Assembly: GCF_013409345.1 (NCBI RefSeq)
Contig: NZ_JACCBB010000001.1
Span: forward strand, 3,658,001 to 3,722,000
Direction of reading: 5' to 3'
Length of the DNA: 64,000 bases
DNA from: Kineococcus aurantiacus
GTDB taxonomy: Bacteria; Actinomycetota; Actinomycetes; Actinomycetales; Kineococcaceae
In this document: one piece after another, positions 34,646 through 44,674 of the stretch
Layout of the letters: each line of letters begins with the position of its first letter
How positions within the stretch are numbered: position 1 is the stretch's first letter
The notes under the pieces: model-generated
What the model was told of the DNA's origin: nothing
Database searches by the model: none
Seen by the model: the letters and a program-made list of their open reading frames with translations, nothing else
Made by a program: the position numbers and the translations under genes

Positions 34646-36334
34646 TCAGCGGTCGGCGCCCGGGACGGGGCTGTGCCAGTCGTGGTCGACCGCGGTGACG
34701 CGGGGGTCCCGGCGGTCGCCGCTGCGCCGCTTCGGCATCGTCATCTTGGGGTCGCGCGCGAGGTCCTTGACCAGGGCCGCCGCCATCAGCACCATGATCA
34801 CCAGGAAGGGCGCGGCGGCGATGATCGTGACGTCCTGCAGCGCCTCCAGGCCGCCGGCGAAGAACAGCACGATCGCCACGAGCCCCATGAGCGCCCCCCA
34901 CAGCGCGGTCAGCCACCTCCGCGGCTCGTCCACGCCGTAGGAGCTGAGGGACCCCATGACGATGCTGGAGGCGTCGGCCCCGGAGACGAAGAAGATCGCC
35001 ACGAGGACCACGACGAGGACCGAGGTGAACCCGGACCAGGGGAACTGGGCCAGGAACGTGAACATCTGCGACTCCTGGTCGGCGATCCCGGCGATGTCGG
35101 CGCCGCCGGTGCCCTCGATGAACCTGCGCTGCAGGTCGATCGCGGCGCCGCCGAGGACGGCGAACCAGACCAGGCTCACGGTGGTCGGGACGAGCATGAC
35201 GCCCACGACGAACTCGCGGATCGTGCGCCCCTTGGAGATCTTGGCCAGGAAGGCGCCGACGAAGGGCGTCCAGGACACCCACCACGCCCAGTAGAAGAGC
35301 GTCCACGCGCTGAGCCAGTCGGTGCCGCCGAAGGCGCCCGTGCGGAAGGCCATGTGCGGCAGCGCGGACAGGTAGTTGCCGGCCGAGGCGGGGATGAGGT
35401 CGAGCACGAAGACCGTCGGGCCCACGACGAAGAGGAAGAGCAGCAGGACCAGGGCCAGCACCATGTTCGTGTTGGACAGCCACTTGATGCCGCGGTCGAT
35501 GCCGCTGACCGCGGAGAGGATGAAGCACACGGTCAGGACGGCGATGATGACCGCCTTGACGGTCGTCGAGCTGGCGACCCCGAAGACCTCGGTGAGCCCG
35601 CCGTTCATCTGCGCCGCCCCCAGGCCCAGGCTGACGGCCGAGCCGAAGAGGGTCGCGAAGATCGCGAAGACGTCGATGACGCGGGCCGCGCCCCGGCCCC
35701 GGCGGCCGCGCAGCAGGGGCGCGAAGGCGGCCGAGAAGCCCCCCGCGCGCTCCTTGCGGTAGCTGGAGTACGCCAGCGCCAGCCCGACGACGGCGTAGAT
35801 CGCCCACGGGTGCAGGCCCCAGTGGAACAGCGAGTAGTTCATCGCCTCGCGCGCCGCGGCCTGCGACCCCGGTGCGGCGTCGTTCTGCGGGACCGTCACG
35901 AGGTGGGCGACGGGCTCGGCGACGCCGTAGAACATCAGGCCGATGCCCATGCCGGCGGAGAACATCATCGCGACCCAGGACGCCCGGGAGTGCTCGGGAC
36001 GGTCCTCGTCGCGGCCGAGGCGGATGCGGCCGAACCTGCTGAAGGCCAGGACGAGGGCGAGGACCACGAAGCCGGTCGCGCCGAGCACGAAGGCCCAGCC
36101 GAAGTCAGCGACGACGACGTCGAGGACGGCGTCCGCGCCGGCCTTCAGCCGGGTGGGCCACAGGGCCCCGACGAGGAGGAAGAGGACGACCAGCCCGGCG
36201 GCGACCACGAGGGTCGTGCGGTCGACGGGGGGCCGGGCCGGCACGCTCCCGGAGGGGCCCGGCGAGGGCGTGCCGGAGGGTCGTGACGGGGGTGTCGGGG
36301 ACGTGCCGGGCCGGTGCTCAGGTGGTGCGGACAT
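34646..36334 (-). CDS. BCCT-family betaine/choline/carnitine transporter
   Basis: A 562-residue sodium- or proton-coupled importer of quaternary amines such as glycine betaine, used for osmoprotection. It has 12 predicted helices. The BCCT signature region FSAGMGIGLMFYGVAEPVAHL is near residue 135, and the Trp-rich motif FYWAWWVSWTPFVGAFLAKIS near 345. Its long Pro/Ser-rich N-terminal extension (about 40 residues) is unusual and may be partly mis-started, but no better start is evident. It is convergent with the Nudix gene and divergent from typA. Confidence 0.93.
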   Translation of the reverse strand: MSAPPEHRPGTSPTPPSRPSGTPSPGPSGSVPARPPVDRTTLVVAAGLVVLFLLVGALWPTRLKAGADAVLDVVVADFGWAFVLGATGFVVLALVLAFSRFGRIRLGRDEDRPEHSRASWVAMMFSAGMGIGLMFYGVAEPVAHLVTVPQNDAAPGSQAAAREAMNYSLFHWGLHPWAIYAVVGLALAYSSYRKERAGGFSAAFAPLLRGRRGRGAARVIDVFAIFATLFGSAVSLGLGAAQMNGGLTEVFGVASSTTVKAVIIAVLTVCFILSAVSGIDRGIKWLSNTNMVLALVLLLFLFVVGPTVFVLDLIPASAGNYLSALPHMAFRTGAFGGTDWLSAWTLFYWAWWVSWTPFVGAFLAKISKGRTIREFVVGVMLVPTTVSLVWFAVLGGAAIDLQRRFIEGTGGADIAGIADQESQMFTFLAQFPWSGFTSVLVVVLVAIFFVSGADASSIVMGSLSSYGVDEPRRWLTALWGALMGLVAIVLFFAGGLEALQDVTIIAAAPFLVIMVLMAAALVKDLARDPKMTMPKRRSGDRRDPRVTAVDHDWHSPVPGADR

Positions 36335-36476
36335 GGCCCCGAGGGTGGCACGAAGTGACTAGTCCAAGCCAACCGGCGATGATCACAAAGGACCACCTCG
36401 GCGGCGTTCGCGCAGGTCAGCGCGGTGGTTCCCCGTTCAAGGACCGCGGGGCCGACAGGGTCGGCCCGGGCGCGGA

Positions 36477-36482
36477 TAGACT
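36477..36482 (+). promoter_or_regulatory. Possible -10 of typA
   Basis: TAGACT preceded by a CCGACA box 19 bases upstream. The transcript would have an 80-base leader. Confidence 0.35.
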
Positions 36483-36571
36483 GGGGTGTCAACCCTCCTG
36501 ACCCGGCTCCCGCACCCGTGCGCGCGGTGGCCCGGACACGTCGAGACTTCGAAGAGCGGATCGAGAACCTG

Positions 36572-38464
<1,893 letters not shown>

Positions 38465-38480
38465 CCCCCCGCACCGCCGC

Positions 38481-38518
38481 CGGAGCACCCCCGACCCACC
38501 GCGGGCGGGGGTGCTCCG
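38481..38518 (+). terminator. Terminator of typA
   Basis: A perfect 13-bp stem (CGGAGCACCCCCG) with a 12-base loop. Confidence 0.8.
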
Positions 38519-38540
38519 TGCGTGCGGGACGACGGGGGGC

Positions 38541-38555
38541 TTGGATGGGGGCATG
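38541..38555 (+). promoter_or_regulatory. Probable leaderless -10 of mshB
   Basis: TTGGAT lies 6 bases before the ATG, with the same GGGGGC spacer as at ispH and the DUF4245 gene. Confidence 0.4.
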
Positions 38556-39602
38556 ACGACGCAGCCCCCGCAGACCCCCGACGAACCCGGTGCCGCCGTG
38601 GCGGGCCGGGACCCCCTGGAGATCGCCCAGGACGTCGTGGACGACGTCGCGGGCGAGCTGGACCCCGCGGAGCTGGCCGCCCTGGAGGCGCTGGACCAGC
38701 CGCGGCGGGTGCTGTTCGTGCACGCCCACCCCGACGACGAGACCATCGGGACCGGGGCGACCATGGCCCGCTACGCCGAGGCCGGGGCCAGCGTGGTGCT
38801 GCTCACCCTGACCCGCGGCGAGCTGGGGGAGGTCATCCCCGCCGACCTGGCCCACCTGGACCCGCAGGGCCTGGCCGAGCACCGCGTCCACGAGCTCGCC
38901 ACCGCCATGGAGGCGCTGGGCGTGGAGGACCACCGCTTCCTGACCCGGCCCGACGGCTCGGCCTACCGGGACTCGGGCATGGTGTGGCTGGAGCCGGGCC
39001 GGGCCGCGGCGGGGGACGACGTGCACCCGCAGGCGCTCGCGGCCGCCGACCCCGAGGAGGTCGCGGCCCAGGTGGCGGCGGTCGTCCGCGAGGTCCGCCC
39101 CCAGGTCGTCGTGACCTACGAGCCCGGTGGGGGCTACGGGCACCCCGACCACGTGCGGGCCCAGGAGGCGACGGCGCGCGCGCTGGTGCTGGCCGCGGGG
39201 GACGGGACGGGCGTGCCGTGGCAGGTGGCGAAGGTCTACGAGATCGTCCAGCCCGAGTCGGCCGTCCGCGAGGCCCTGCGCGCGATCGCGGCCTCGGGGG
39301 CGCAGGGGGCCGCCGACCCCGAGGGGCCGCTGCCGAGCGTCGTGGTCCCCGACGAGGCCGTGACGACGGTCGTCGACGGGACGGGGCAGCTGCCCGCCAA
39401 GCTCGCCGCGCTGCGCGCCCACGCCACCCAGATCAGCCTCGACCTCGACGCCGCGCCGCCCCTCATGCGGCTGTCCAACGGCGTGCCGCAGCCGGTCTGG
39501 CCGGTCGAGCACTTCCGGCTCGTGCACGGGGTGGCCTCGGGGCCCTTCGACGCCGACGGCCGCGAGACCGACCTGTTCGCGGGGGTGGCGCCCTCGGCCT
39601 GA
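38553..39602 (+). CDS. mshB: N-acetyl-1-D-myo-inositol-2-amino-2-deoxy-alpha-D-glucopyranoside deacetylase
   Basis: Zinc deacetylase of mycothiol biosynthesis, which removes the acetyl group from GlcNAc-inositol. The 349-residue product has the LmbE/PIG-L motif VHAHPDDETIGTGAT (zinc His-Asp pair) near residue 58 and GGGYGHPDHVRAQEAT (third zinc His and base) near 190. The N-terminal extension of about 45 residues is longer than in most MshB proteins. The presence of mshB marks a mycothiol-using actinobacterium. Leaderless-type start. Confidence 0.9.
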   Translation: MTTQPPQTPDEPGAAVAGRDPLEIAQDVVDDVAGELDPAELAALEALDQPRRVLFVHAHPDDETIGTGATMARYAEAGASVVLLTLTRGELGEVIPADLAHLDPQGLAEHRVHELATAMEALGVEDHRFLTRPDGSAYRDSGMVWLEPGRAAAGDDVHPQALAAADPEEVAAQVAAVVREVRPQVVVTYEPGGGYGHPDHVRAQEATARALVLAAGDGTGVPWQVAKVYEIVQPESAVREALRAIAASGAQGAADPEGPLPSVVVPDEAVTTVVDGTGQLPAKLAALRAHATQISLDLDAAPPLMRLSNGVPQPVWPVEHFRLVHGVASGPFDADGRETDLFAGVAPSA

Positions 39603-39773
39603 GCCGCGGGCGGGGCGCCGCGGACCGGCTCGGTGATGACCCGATCACGGTCCGTTGCGCCGCTCGGGTGAACGCCATCGTCCGAACGCGTCACAGAGGG
39701 TGGCCCTGCGTGAACGGGCGGGGTTGGGTGGACGCACGTCCGGAACCGCCGGGCGGACCGAGAGGAGCCGCTC

Positions 39774-41708
39774 GTGGCCCACGACCAGCGCACGCCCGCG
39801 CCCCCCGCGCCCGTGGCGCGCCCCGCCCGCGACAGCGCCGACGTCGGCCGGGCGCGCGAGCGCAACCGCCGCCGCCGCACCCGGGCGCTGCTCCTGGCCG
39901 TCCTGGCCGCCGTGCTCCTCGTCGACGTGCGGCTGGCCCTCGGCGGCTCCCTCGTCCCCTCGCTGCCCGCCGTCGACCCGATCTACGTCATGGTCGGCGT
40001 CTTCTTCGCGCTGATGATCGCGCTGCTGCTGGGGCAGACGCTCGTCTCGGGCCGGTCCCCGCACGTCGTGTACCGGCCCGAGCAGATCGACGTCTCCCTC
40101 GACGACGTCGTGGGCCTGGACCCCGTCAAGGAGGACGTCGAGCGCAGCCTCGACCTGTTCCTGTCCGCCCGCACCTTCCGCACCCGCATGGGCGGCCGGC
40201 CCCGCCGCGGCCTGCTGTTCGAGGGCTCGCCCGGCACGGGCAAGACCCACATGGCCAAGGCCATGGCCCGCGAGGCCGGGGTCCCGTTCCTCTTCGTCTC
40301 CGCGACCAGCTTCCAGTCCATGTGGTACGGCGCGACGGCCCGCAAGCTGCGCTCCTACTTCAAGGCGCTGCGCAAGGCCGCCCGCCGCGAGGGCGGGGCC
40401 ATCGGGTTCATCGAGGAGATCGACGCGATCGCCGCCGCGCGCGGCGGGATGAGCGCCGCGACCGCGACGGTCCCGCCCGCCAGCTCCGTCGTGGGCTGCG
40501 GCGGGCTGACGAACCTGCCGATGGCCGGGCCCGCGGCGCAGACCCCCGCGCTGCACGTCGAGCGCCTCGCCTCCAGCGAGGGCGCCAGCGGCGTCGTCAA
40601 CGAGCTCCTCGTGCAGATGCAGTCCTTCGACGAGCCCACCACCTCCGAGCGGGTCGTCGGCTGGTTCGTCGACACCGCCAACCGGTTCCTGCCCGCCCAC
40701 CGCCGGCTGACGCGGCCCGTGAGCGAACCCGTCGAGGTCCTGCTCATCGCCGCGACCAACCGAGCCGACGCCCTCGACCCGGCCCTGCTGCGCCCGGGCC
40801 GCTTCGACCGCCGGATGAGCTTCGGCCTGCCGGACAAGAACGGCCGCCGCCAGCTCGTCGACCACTTCCTGGCCCGCAAGGCCCACGAACCGGCCCTCGA
40901 CGACGCCGAGCGGCGCGACGCCCTGGCCGGGATCACCAACGGCTACTCGCCCGTGATGATCGAGAACCTGCTCGACGAGGCCCTCGTCAACGCCGTCCGC
41001 CGCGACGGCGAGGGGATGAGCTGGGCCGACCTGGAGCACGCCCGCCTGGTCACCGAGGTGGGCCTGGGGCAGCCCGTCGCCTACACCGACCACGAGGCCC
41101 GGCTCATCGCCACCCACGAGGCCGGGCACGCGACCGTGGCCTGGCTCGTCGCCCCGCAGCGCCGGCTGGAGATCCTCACGATCGTCAAGCGCGCCGGCTC
41201 CCTCGGGCTGCTCGCCCACGGCGACGCCGAGGACGTCTACACCCGCTCGCGCACCGAGCTCGCCGGGATGATCAAGATCGCCTTCGGAGGGCAGGTGGCC
41301 GAGGAGCTGTTCTTCGGCGACGTGTCCACCGGCCCCGCCGGGGACCTGCAGTCCGCGACGTCGGTCGCCGCGCAGATGGTCGGCTCGGCCGGCATGGCCG
41401 GCACGCTGGTGTCCTTCGCCGCCGTCCAGCAGGGCGCCTTCGCCGACGGCAACCTCGTCTCCCGCGTCCTGGGCGACGGCGAGGGCCGCCGCCTCGTGGA
41501 GAACCTGCTGAGCGAGCAGAAGGAGTCCGTCCGCGAGCTCCTCGAGCGCAACCGGCACCTCGTGGCGGCCCTGCGCGACGCGCTGCTGGAGCGTCACGAG
41601 CTCGTCGGGCACGAGATCACCGACGTCCTGGAGGCGGCGCGGGCCGCGCACGCGGCCCCGGCCGTCATCGACCTGCGCGACCCGGCCCCGGTCCACCGGG
41701 ACCTGTGA
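39774..41708 (+). CDS. Divergent FtsH-like AAA+ ATPase with HExxH zinc protease domain
   Basis: A 644-residue membrane-anchored protein. Two helices near residues 38-55 and 70-88 are followed by an AAA domain (Walker A EGSPGTGKTHMAK, about residue 150) and a zinc protease motif HEAGHATVAW (about residue 446). It differs from housekeeping FtsH. Walker B reads FIEEID instead of FIDEID, the pore loop is MWYG, and about 60 extra residues rich in Ala/Gly/Pro lie between Walker B and the second region of homology (ATNRADALDPALLRPGRFDRR). A second, specialised FtsH paralogue is likely. GTG start with AGGAG upstream. The gene stands alone. Confidence 0.85.
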   Translation: MAHDQRTPAPPAPVARPARDSADVGRARERNRRRRTRALLLAVLAAVLLVDVRLALGGSLVPSLPAVDPIYVMVGVFFALMIALLLGQTLVSGRSPHVVYRPEQIDVSLDDVVGLDPVKEDVERSLDLFLSARTFRTRMGGRPRRGLLFEGSPGTGKTHMAKAMAREAGVPFLFVSATSFQSMWYGATARKLRSYFKALRKAARREGGAIGFIEEIDAIAAARGGMSAATATVPPASSVVGCGGLTNLPMAGPAAQTPALHVERLASSEGASGVVNELLVQMQSFDEPTTSERVVGWFVDTANRFLPAHRRLTRPVSEPVEVLLIAATNRADALDPALLRPGRFDRRMSFGLPDKNGRRQLVDHFLARKAHEPALDDAERRDALAGITNGYSPVMIENLLDEALVNAVRRDGEGMSWADLEHARLVTEVGLGQPVAYTDHEARLIATHEAGHATVAWLVAPQRRLEILTIVKRAGSLGLLAHGDAEDVYTRSRTELAGMIKIAFGGQVAEELFFGDVSTGPAGDLQSATSVAAQMVGSAGMAGTLVSFAAVQQGAFADGNLVSRVLGDGEGRRLVENLLSEQKESVRELLERNRHLVAALRDALLERHELVGHEITDVLEAARAAHAAPAVIDLRDPAPVHRDL

Positions 41709-41762
41709 GACCCGTCGCGCCCGGGGCCCGGAGGGGAGCCCCGGCCGCGACGTCAGCACCCG

Positions 41763-41787
41763 GCCACCCCGCGCGTCGCGGGGTGGC
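41763..41787 (+). terminator. Terminator of the FtsH-like gene
   Basis: A perfect 11-bp stem (GCCACCCCGCG) with a CGT loop. Confidence 0.75.
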
Positions 41788-41821
41788 TGGACCCGCGCGG
41801 GGGGCGTGTGGTTCGCTGGCG

Positions 41822-41925
41822 CCAGGTCATGAGCGCCAGCGCCAAGCCCCGGCTCGCTGGCCGGCAACCCTCCTCGTCGTGGGGTGCCCCGGGTGAAGAC
41901 CTGACCCTGGTGCCCCGGGCACGGG
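41822..41925 (+). ncRNA. SAM-IV riboswitch
   Basis: The sequence matches the actinobacterial SAM-IV consensus closely: GGTCATGAGCGCCAGCG, then CAAGCCCCGGCTCGCTGG, CCGGCAACCCTCC, and GGGGTGCCCCGGGTGAAGAC. A GTGCCC-C-GGGCAC hairpin follows at 41910-41922. The GGTC...GACC pairing closes the core. It senses S-adenosylmethionine and turns off sulfur-uptake or methionine-related genes when SAM is abundant. It lies in the 5' leader of the monooxygenase gene, about 70 bases before its ribosome site. Downstream CCTCC could pair with the GGAGG ribosome site, suggesting control of translation. Confidence 0.9.
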
Positions 41926-41991
41926 TAAGGACGAGCCGGTGCACGCCCTCCCGCCTCCGGGCGCCGACGCGTCCGCGACCGAGGAGGACCC

Positions 41992-43266
41992 TTGAGCACG
42001 ACCACCCTGGCCCCGACCACCCCGACCCCGAGCACCCGACCCGTGCGCGAGCGCTTCGCCCCGCTGCTGCAGCGCATCGCCGAGGGCGCGGTGGCCCGCG
42101 AGCAGGACCACGAGCTGCCGCGCGCCGCGGTCCGCGAGCTGCTCGACGCCGGGTTCGGCCGGCTGCGGCTGCCCGTGGCCGAGGGCGGTGAGGGGCTCGA
42201 CCTCGTCGAGCTCGCCGAGCTCCTCGTCGACCTGGCCACGGCCGACTCCAACCTGCCGCAGGTCTTCCGCGGGCACGTCGCGTGGGTCGAGCAGGTCCTG
42301 AGCCTGCCGCCGGGGGAGCACCGGGACCGCTGGGTGGAGCGCATCGTCGCCGGTGAGCTCGTGGGCAACTCCTGGAGCGAGGTCGGCGACGGCGTCACCG
42401 GCGAGCAGCAGACCGTCGTGACGACCCGCGAGGGGCGCACGAGCGTCACCGGCCGCAAGTACTACACGACGGGCACGATCTTCGCGGACTGGACCGACGC
42501 CACGGCCCGCCGGCTCCTGCCCGACGGCTCCTTCGAGGTCGTCACCGTCCTGGTCCCCGTGCGCGCGCCGGGCGTGGAGGTCTCCGACGACTGGGACGGC
42601 TTCGGCCAGCAGCTGACCGGCACGGGCACCCTGGTCCTGGACGACGTCGAGGTCGACCCCGCCGACGTCGCACCCTTCACCGACCGGTTCCGCTACCAGA
42701 CAGCCCTGTACCAGCTGGTCCTGCTGGCGGTGCACGCCGGGATCGCGGCCGCCGTCGAGCGCGACACCGCCCAGCAGGTGCGCGCGCGCACCCGCACCTA
42801 CACCCACGGCCTGGCCCCGCTGGTGCGCCACGACGCGCAGGTGCTCTCGGTGGCCGGGGAGATCTCCGCGACCGCCTTCACCGCCCGCGCCCTCGTGCGC
42901 GCGGCCGCCCAGGCCGTCCAGGCCGCGGCCGACACCGCCGGCGAACCGGGCACCGACCGGGACCGGGCCGCCAACGTGGAGGCGGAGATCCGCACCGCCC
43001 AGGCGCAGGTCGTGCTCTCCGAGGCCGTGCCGCGGGCCGCGACGCTGCTGTTCAACACCCTGGGCGCCTCCGGCACCTCCCGGGCCCGGGACCTGGACCG
43101 GCACTGGCGCAACGCCCGCACGGTCGCCTCGCACAACCCGGTGATCTACAAGCAGCGCATCGTGGGGGACTGGTCGGTCAACGGCACCGAGCCGCCGTTC
43201 GTGTGGGACATCGGCACCCACGCCTCGGTGGCCCGCGGCGCTCAGGCGGAGGGCGCCACCCGGTAG
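41992..43266 (+). CDS. SfnB/DszC-like acyl-CoA dehydrogenase-family flavin monooxygenase
   Basis: A 424-residue protein with the acyl-CoA dehydrogenase fold: helical N-terminal domain (RAAVRELLDAGFGRLRLPVAEGG), beta domain (GNSWSEVGDG, TSVTGRKYYTTGT, FADWTDATARR) and C-terminal helices. The missing catalytic Glu of true dehydrogenases and the GRKYYTTG motif fit the DszC/SfnB group, which uses FMNH2 and oxygen on sulfur compounds. A SAM-IV riboswitch controls it, which supports a role in obtaining sulfur from organosulfur compounds. TTG start with GAGGAGG. Its last 25 bases overlap the convergent GNAT gene. Confidence 0.82.
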   Translation: MSTTTLAPTTPTPSTRPVRERFAPLLQRIAEGAVAREQDHELPRAAVRELLDAGFGRLRLPVAEGGEGLDLVELAELLVDLATADSNLPQVFRGHVAWVEQVLSLPPGEHRDRWVERIVAGELVGNSWSEVGDGVTGEQQTVVTTREGRTSVTGRKYYTTGTIFADWTDATARRLLPDGSFEVVTVLVPVRAPGVEVSDDWDGFGQQLTGTGTLVLDDVEVDPADVAPFTDRFRYQTALYQLVLLAVHAGIAAAVERDTAQQVRARTRTYTHGLAPLVRHDAQVLSVAGEISATAFTARALVRAAAQAVQAAADTAGEPGTDRDRAANVEAEIRTAQAQVVLSEAVPRAATLLFNTLGASGTSRARDLDRHWRNARTVASHNPVIYKQRIVGDWSVNGTEPPFVWDIGTHASVARGAQAEGATR

Positions 43267-44246
43267 TGGTACGCGTGGTGCACGGCGAAGCCCTGCCCCG
43301 CGTACAGCGCCCGCGCGCCGGTGTTGTCGGCCTGCACCTGCAGGTACGTCGACGCCGCGCCGCGCGCGCGGGCCCAGTCGGCGACCTCGGCCAGCACCCG
43401 CCGGCCCAGCCCGCGCCGGCGGTGGGTGGGGGCCGTCTCCACGGCCGTCACCCCCGCCCAGCCGGGGGACAGCGAACCCCGCGCGATCGCCACCGTCCGC
43501 CCGTCGTCCACCACGCGGACGAACACCTGCTCGTCGGCGGAGACGAGGATCCGCCGGCCGGCCGCGGGCACGGTCGGGGAGCCCTGGTAGTGGTACTGCT
43601 CCAGCCACGCCCCGTCGGGGACGGCGGTGGTCACCACGTGCAGGCCGGCCGGCAGCGGGACGTCGTCGCGGCCCGGCAGGTCGTCGGTGGCCGCGGTCAT
43701 GACCACCGTCGGGGTCCGCACCGCCCAGCCCGCGGCGGCCAGCGCGTCGGCGGTGCCGGTGCCCTCGCCCAGGCCGCCGGCTCCGTGCGGGACGGCGACC
43801 AGCGCGGGCAGCCCGCGCTCGGCGTAGAACCGCTGCACGGCCGCGAGGGCCTGCGGCAGCGGCACACCGGGGTCGCCGACGGCCAGCGCCGAGTTGGCGC
43901 GGCCGGTGAAGCCGCCGCCCGCGCGCAGCCGCCAGCCGCCGAGGTCCACGCGCTCCAGGGGCCGCCAGTGCTCGGCCATGACGCGTTCGAGGTCGTCGAC
44001 ACCGACGGCCGTGTGCGGGGCGCCCCGGCGGGCCGGCGGCGGGGGGACGGGCTTGGCGGCCAGGACGTCGGCGCGGGCCACGACGACCTCGCCGCGGCGC
44101 GTCGCGACCGTCAGCGTCGCGGCGTCGGCGGCCACCAGGTCGCCCAGCGCGTCGGAGGCGGACCCGTCCGCCAGCCGGTGCCGCACCACCACGCGCGCAC
44201 CGACGGGGAGCTCGTGGACCACGTGCGTCGGGCGGGGGTCGGTCAC
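43242..44246 (-). CDS. GNAT acetyltransferase of the Rv0428c/CG3035 family
   Basis: A 334-residue protein with an N-terminal SH3-like beta domain (VGARVVVRHRLADGS...TVATRRGEVVVARADVLAAKPVP) and a C-terminal GNAT domain. The GNAT domain has the acetyl-CoA loop RRRGLGRRVLAEVADWA near residue 275 and LQVQADNTGARALYAGQGF near 305. This architecture is conserved in actinobacteria, and some members have been described as N-acetylglutamate synthase-like. The substrate is unproved. GTG start. It is divergent from fdxA. Confidence 0.85.
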   Translation of the reverse strand: MTDPRPTHVVHELPVGARVVVRHRLADGSASDALGDLVAADAATLTVATRRGEVVVARADVLAAKPVPPPPARRGAPHTAVGVDDLERVMAEHWRPLERVDLGGWRLRAGGGFTGRANSALAVGDPGVPLPQALAAVQRFYAERGLPALVAVPHGAGGLGEGTGTADALAAAGWAVRTPTVVMTAATDDLPGRDDVPLPAGLHVVTTAVPDGAWLEQYHYQGSPTVPAAGRRILVSADEQVFVRVVDDGRTVAIARGSLSPGWAGVTAVETAPTHRRRGLGRRVLAEVADWARARGAASTYLQVQADNTGARALYAGQGFAVHHAYHYRVAPSA

Positions 44247-44346
44247 GGGGATCCCTCCAGGGGTGGTGCGTGTGCCGTCTCCGGCGGGCGTCGGCGATAC
44301 TAGGGAGGGCGTCCGGCCGCCCGTCCGCCGGAGGAGGAGGACAACC

Positions 44347-44673
44347 GTGACCTACGTCATCGCGCAGCCCTGCGTCGACGTCAAGGACAAGGCCTGCATC
44401 GAGGAGTGCCCTGTCGACTGCATCTACGAGGGCAAGAGGTCCCTCTACATCCAGCCCGACGAGTGCGTCGACTGCGGGGCCTGCGAACCCGTGTGCCCGG
44501 TGGAGGCCATCTACTACGAGGACGACGTCCCCGAGCAGTGGTCGGCGTTCACGGCGGCCAACGTCGTGTTCTTCGACACCATCGGCTCCCCGGGCGGTGC
44601 CGCCAAGCTGGGGCGGATCGACGCCGACGCCGAGCTGGTCCGGGCCCTGCCGCCCCAGGGCGAGGGCCACTGA
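44347..44673 (+). CDS. fdxA: Seven-iron ferredoxin
   Basis: A 108-residue electron carrier with a [3Fe-4S]/[4Fe-4S] pair, indicated by PCVDVKDKACIEECPVDCIYEG and CVDCGACEPVCPVEAI. The first cluster lacks one Cys, giving the 7Fe type typical of actinobacterial FdxA. GTG start with GGAGGAGGAGG upstream. It precedes dapC with one base between the stop and that gene's GTG. The fdxA-dapC pairing is conserved in actinobacteria, although the functional link is unclear. Confidence 0.93.
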   Translation: MTYVIAQPCVDVKDKACIEECPVDCIYEGKRSLYIQPDECVDCGACEPVCPVEAIYYEDDVPEQWSAFTAANVVFFDTIGSPGGAAKLGRIDADAELVRALPPQGEGH

Positions 44674-44674
44674 G

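Noticed and set aside
38522-41896. A 1124-residue plus-strand frame over mshB and the FtsH-like gene
   Set aside because: The mshB and FtsH-like frames have clear motifs. This one has only shifted Arg/Gly-rich sequence.
41822-41925. SAM-I riboswitch
   Set aside because: The order of conserved blocks (GGTCATGAG, GCCAGCG, GGCAACCCTCC, GGGTGCCCCGGGTGAAGACC) fits SAM-IV, not the SAM-I four-way junction with its kink-turn.
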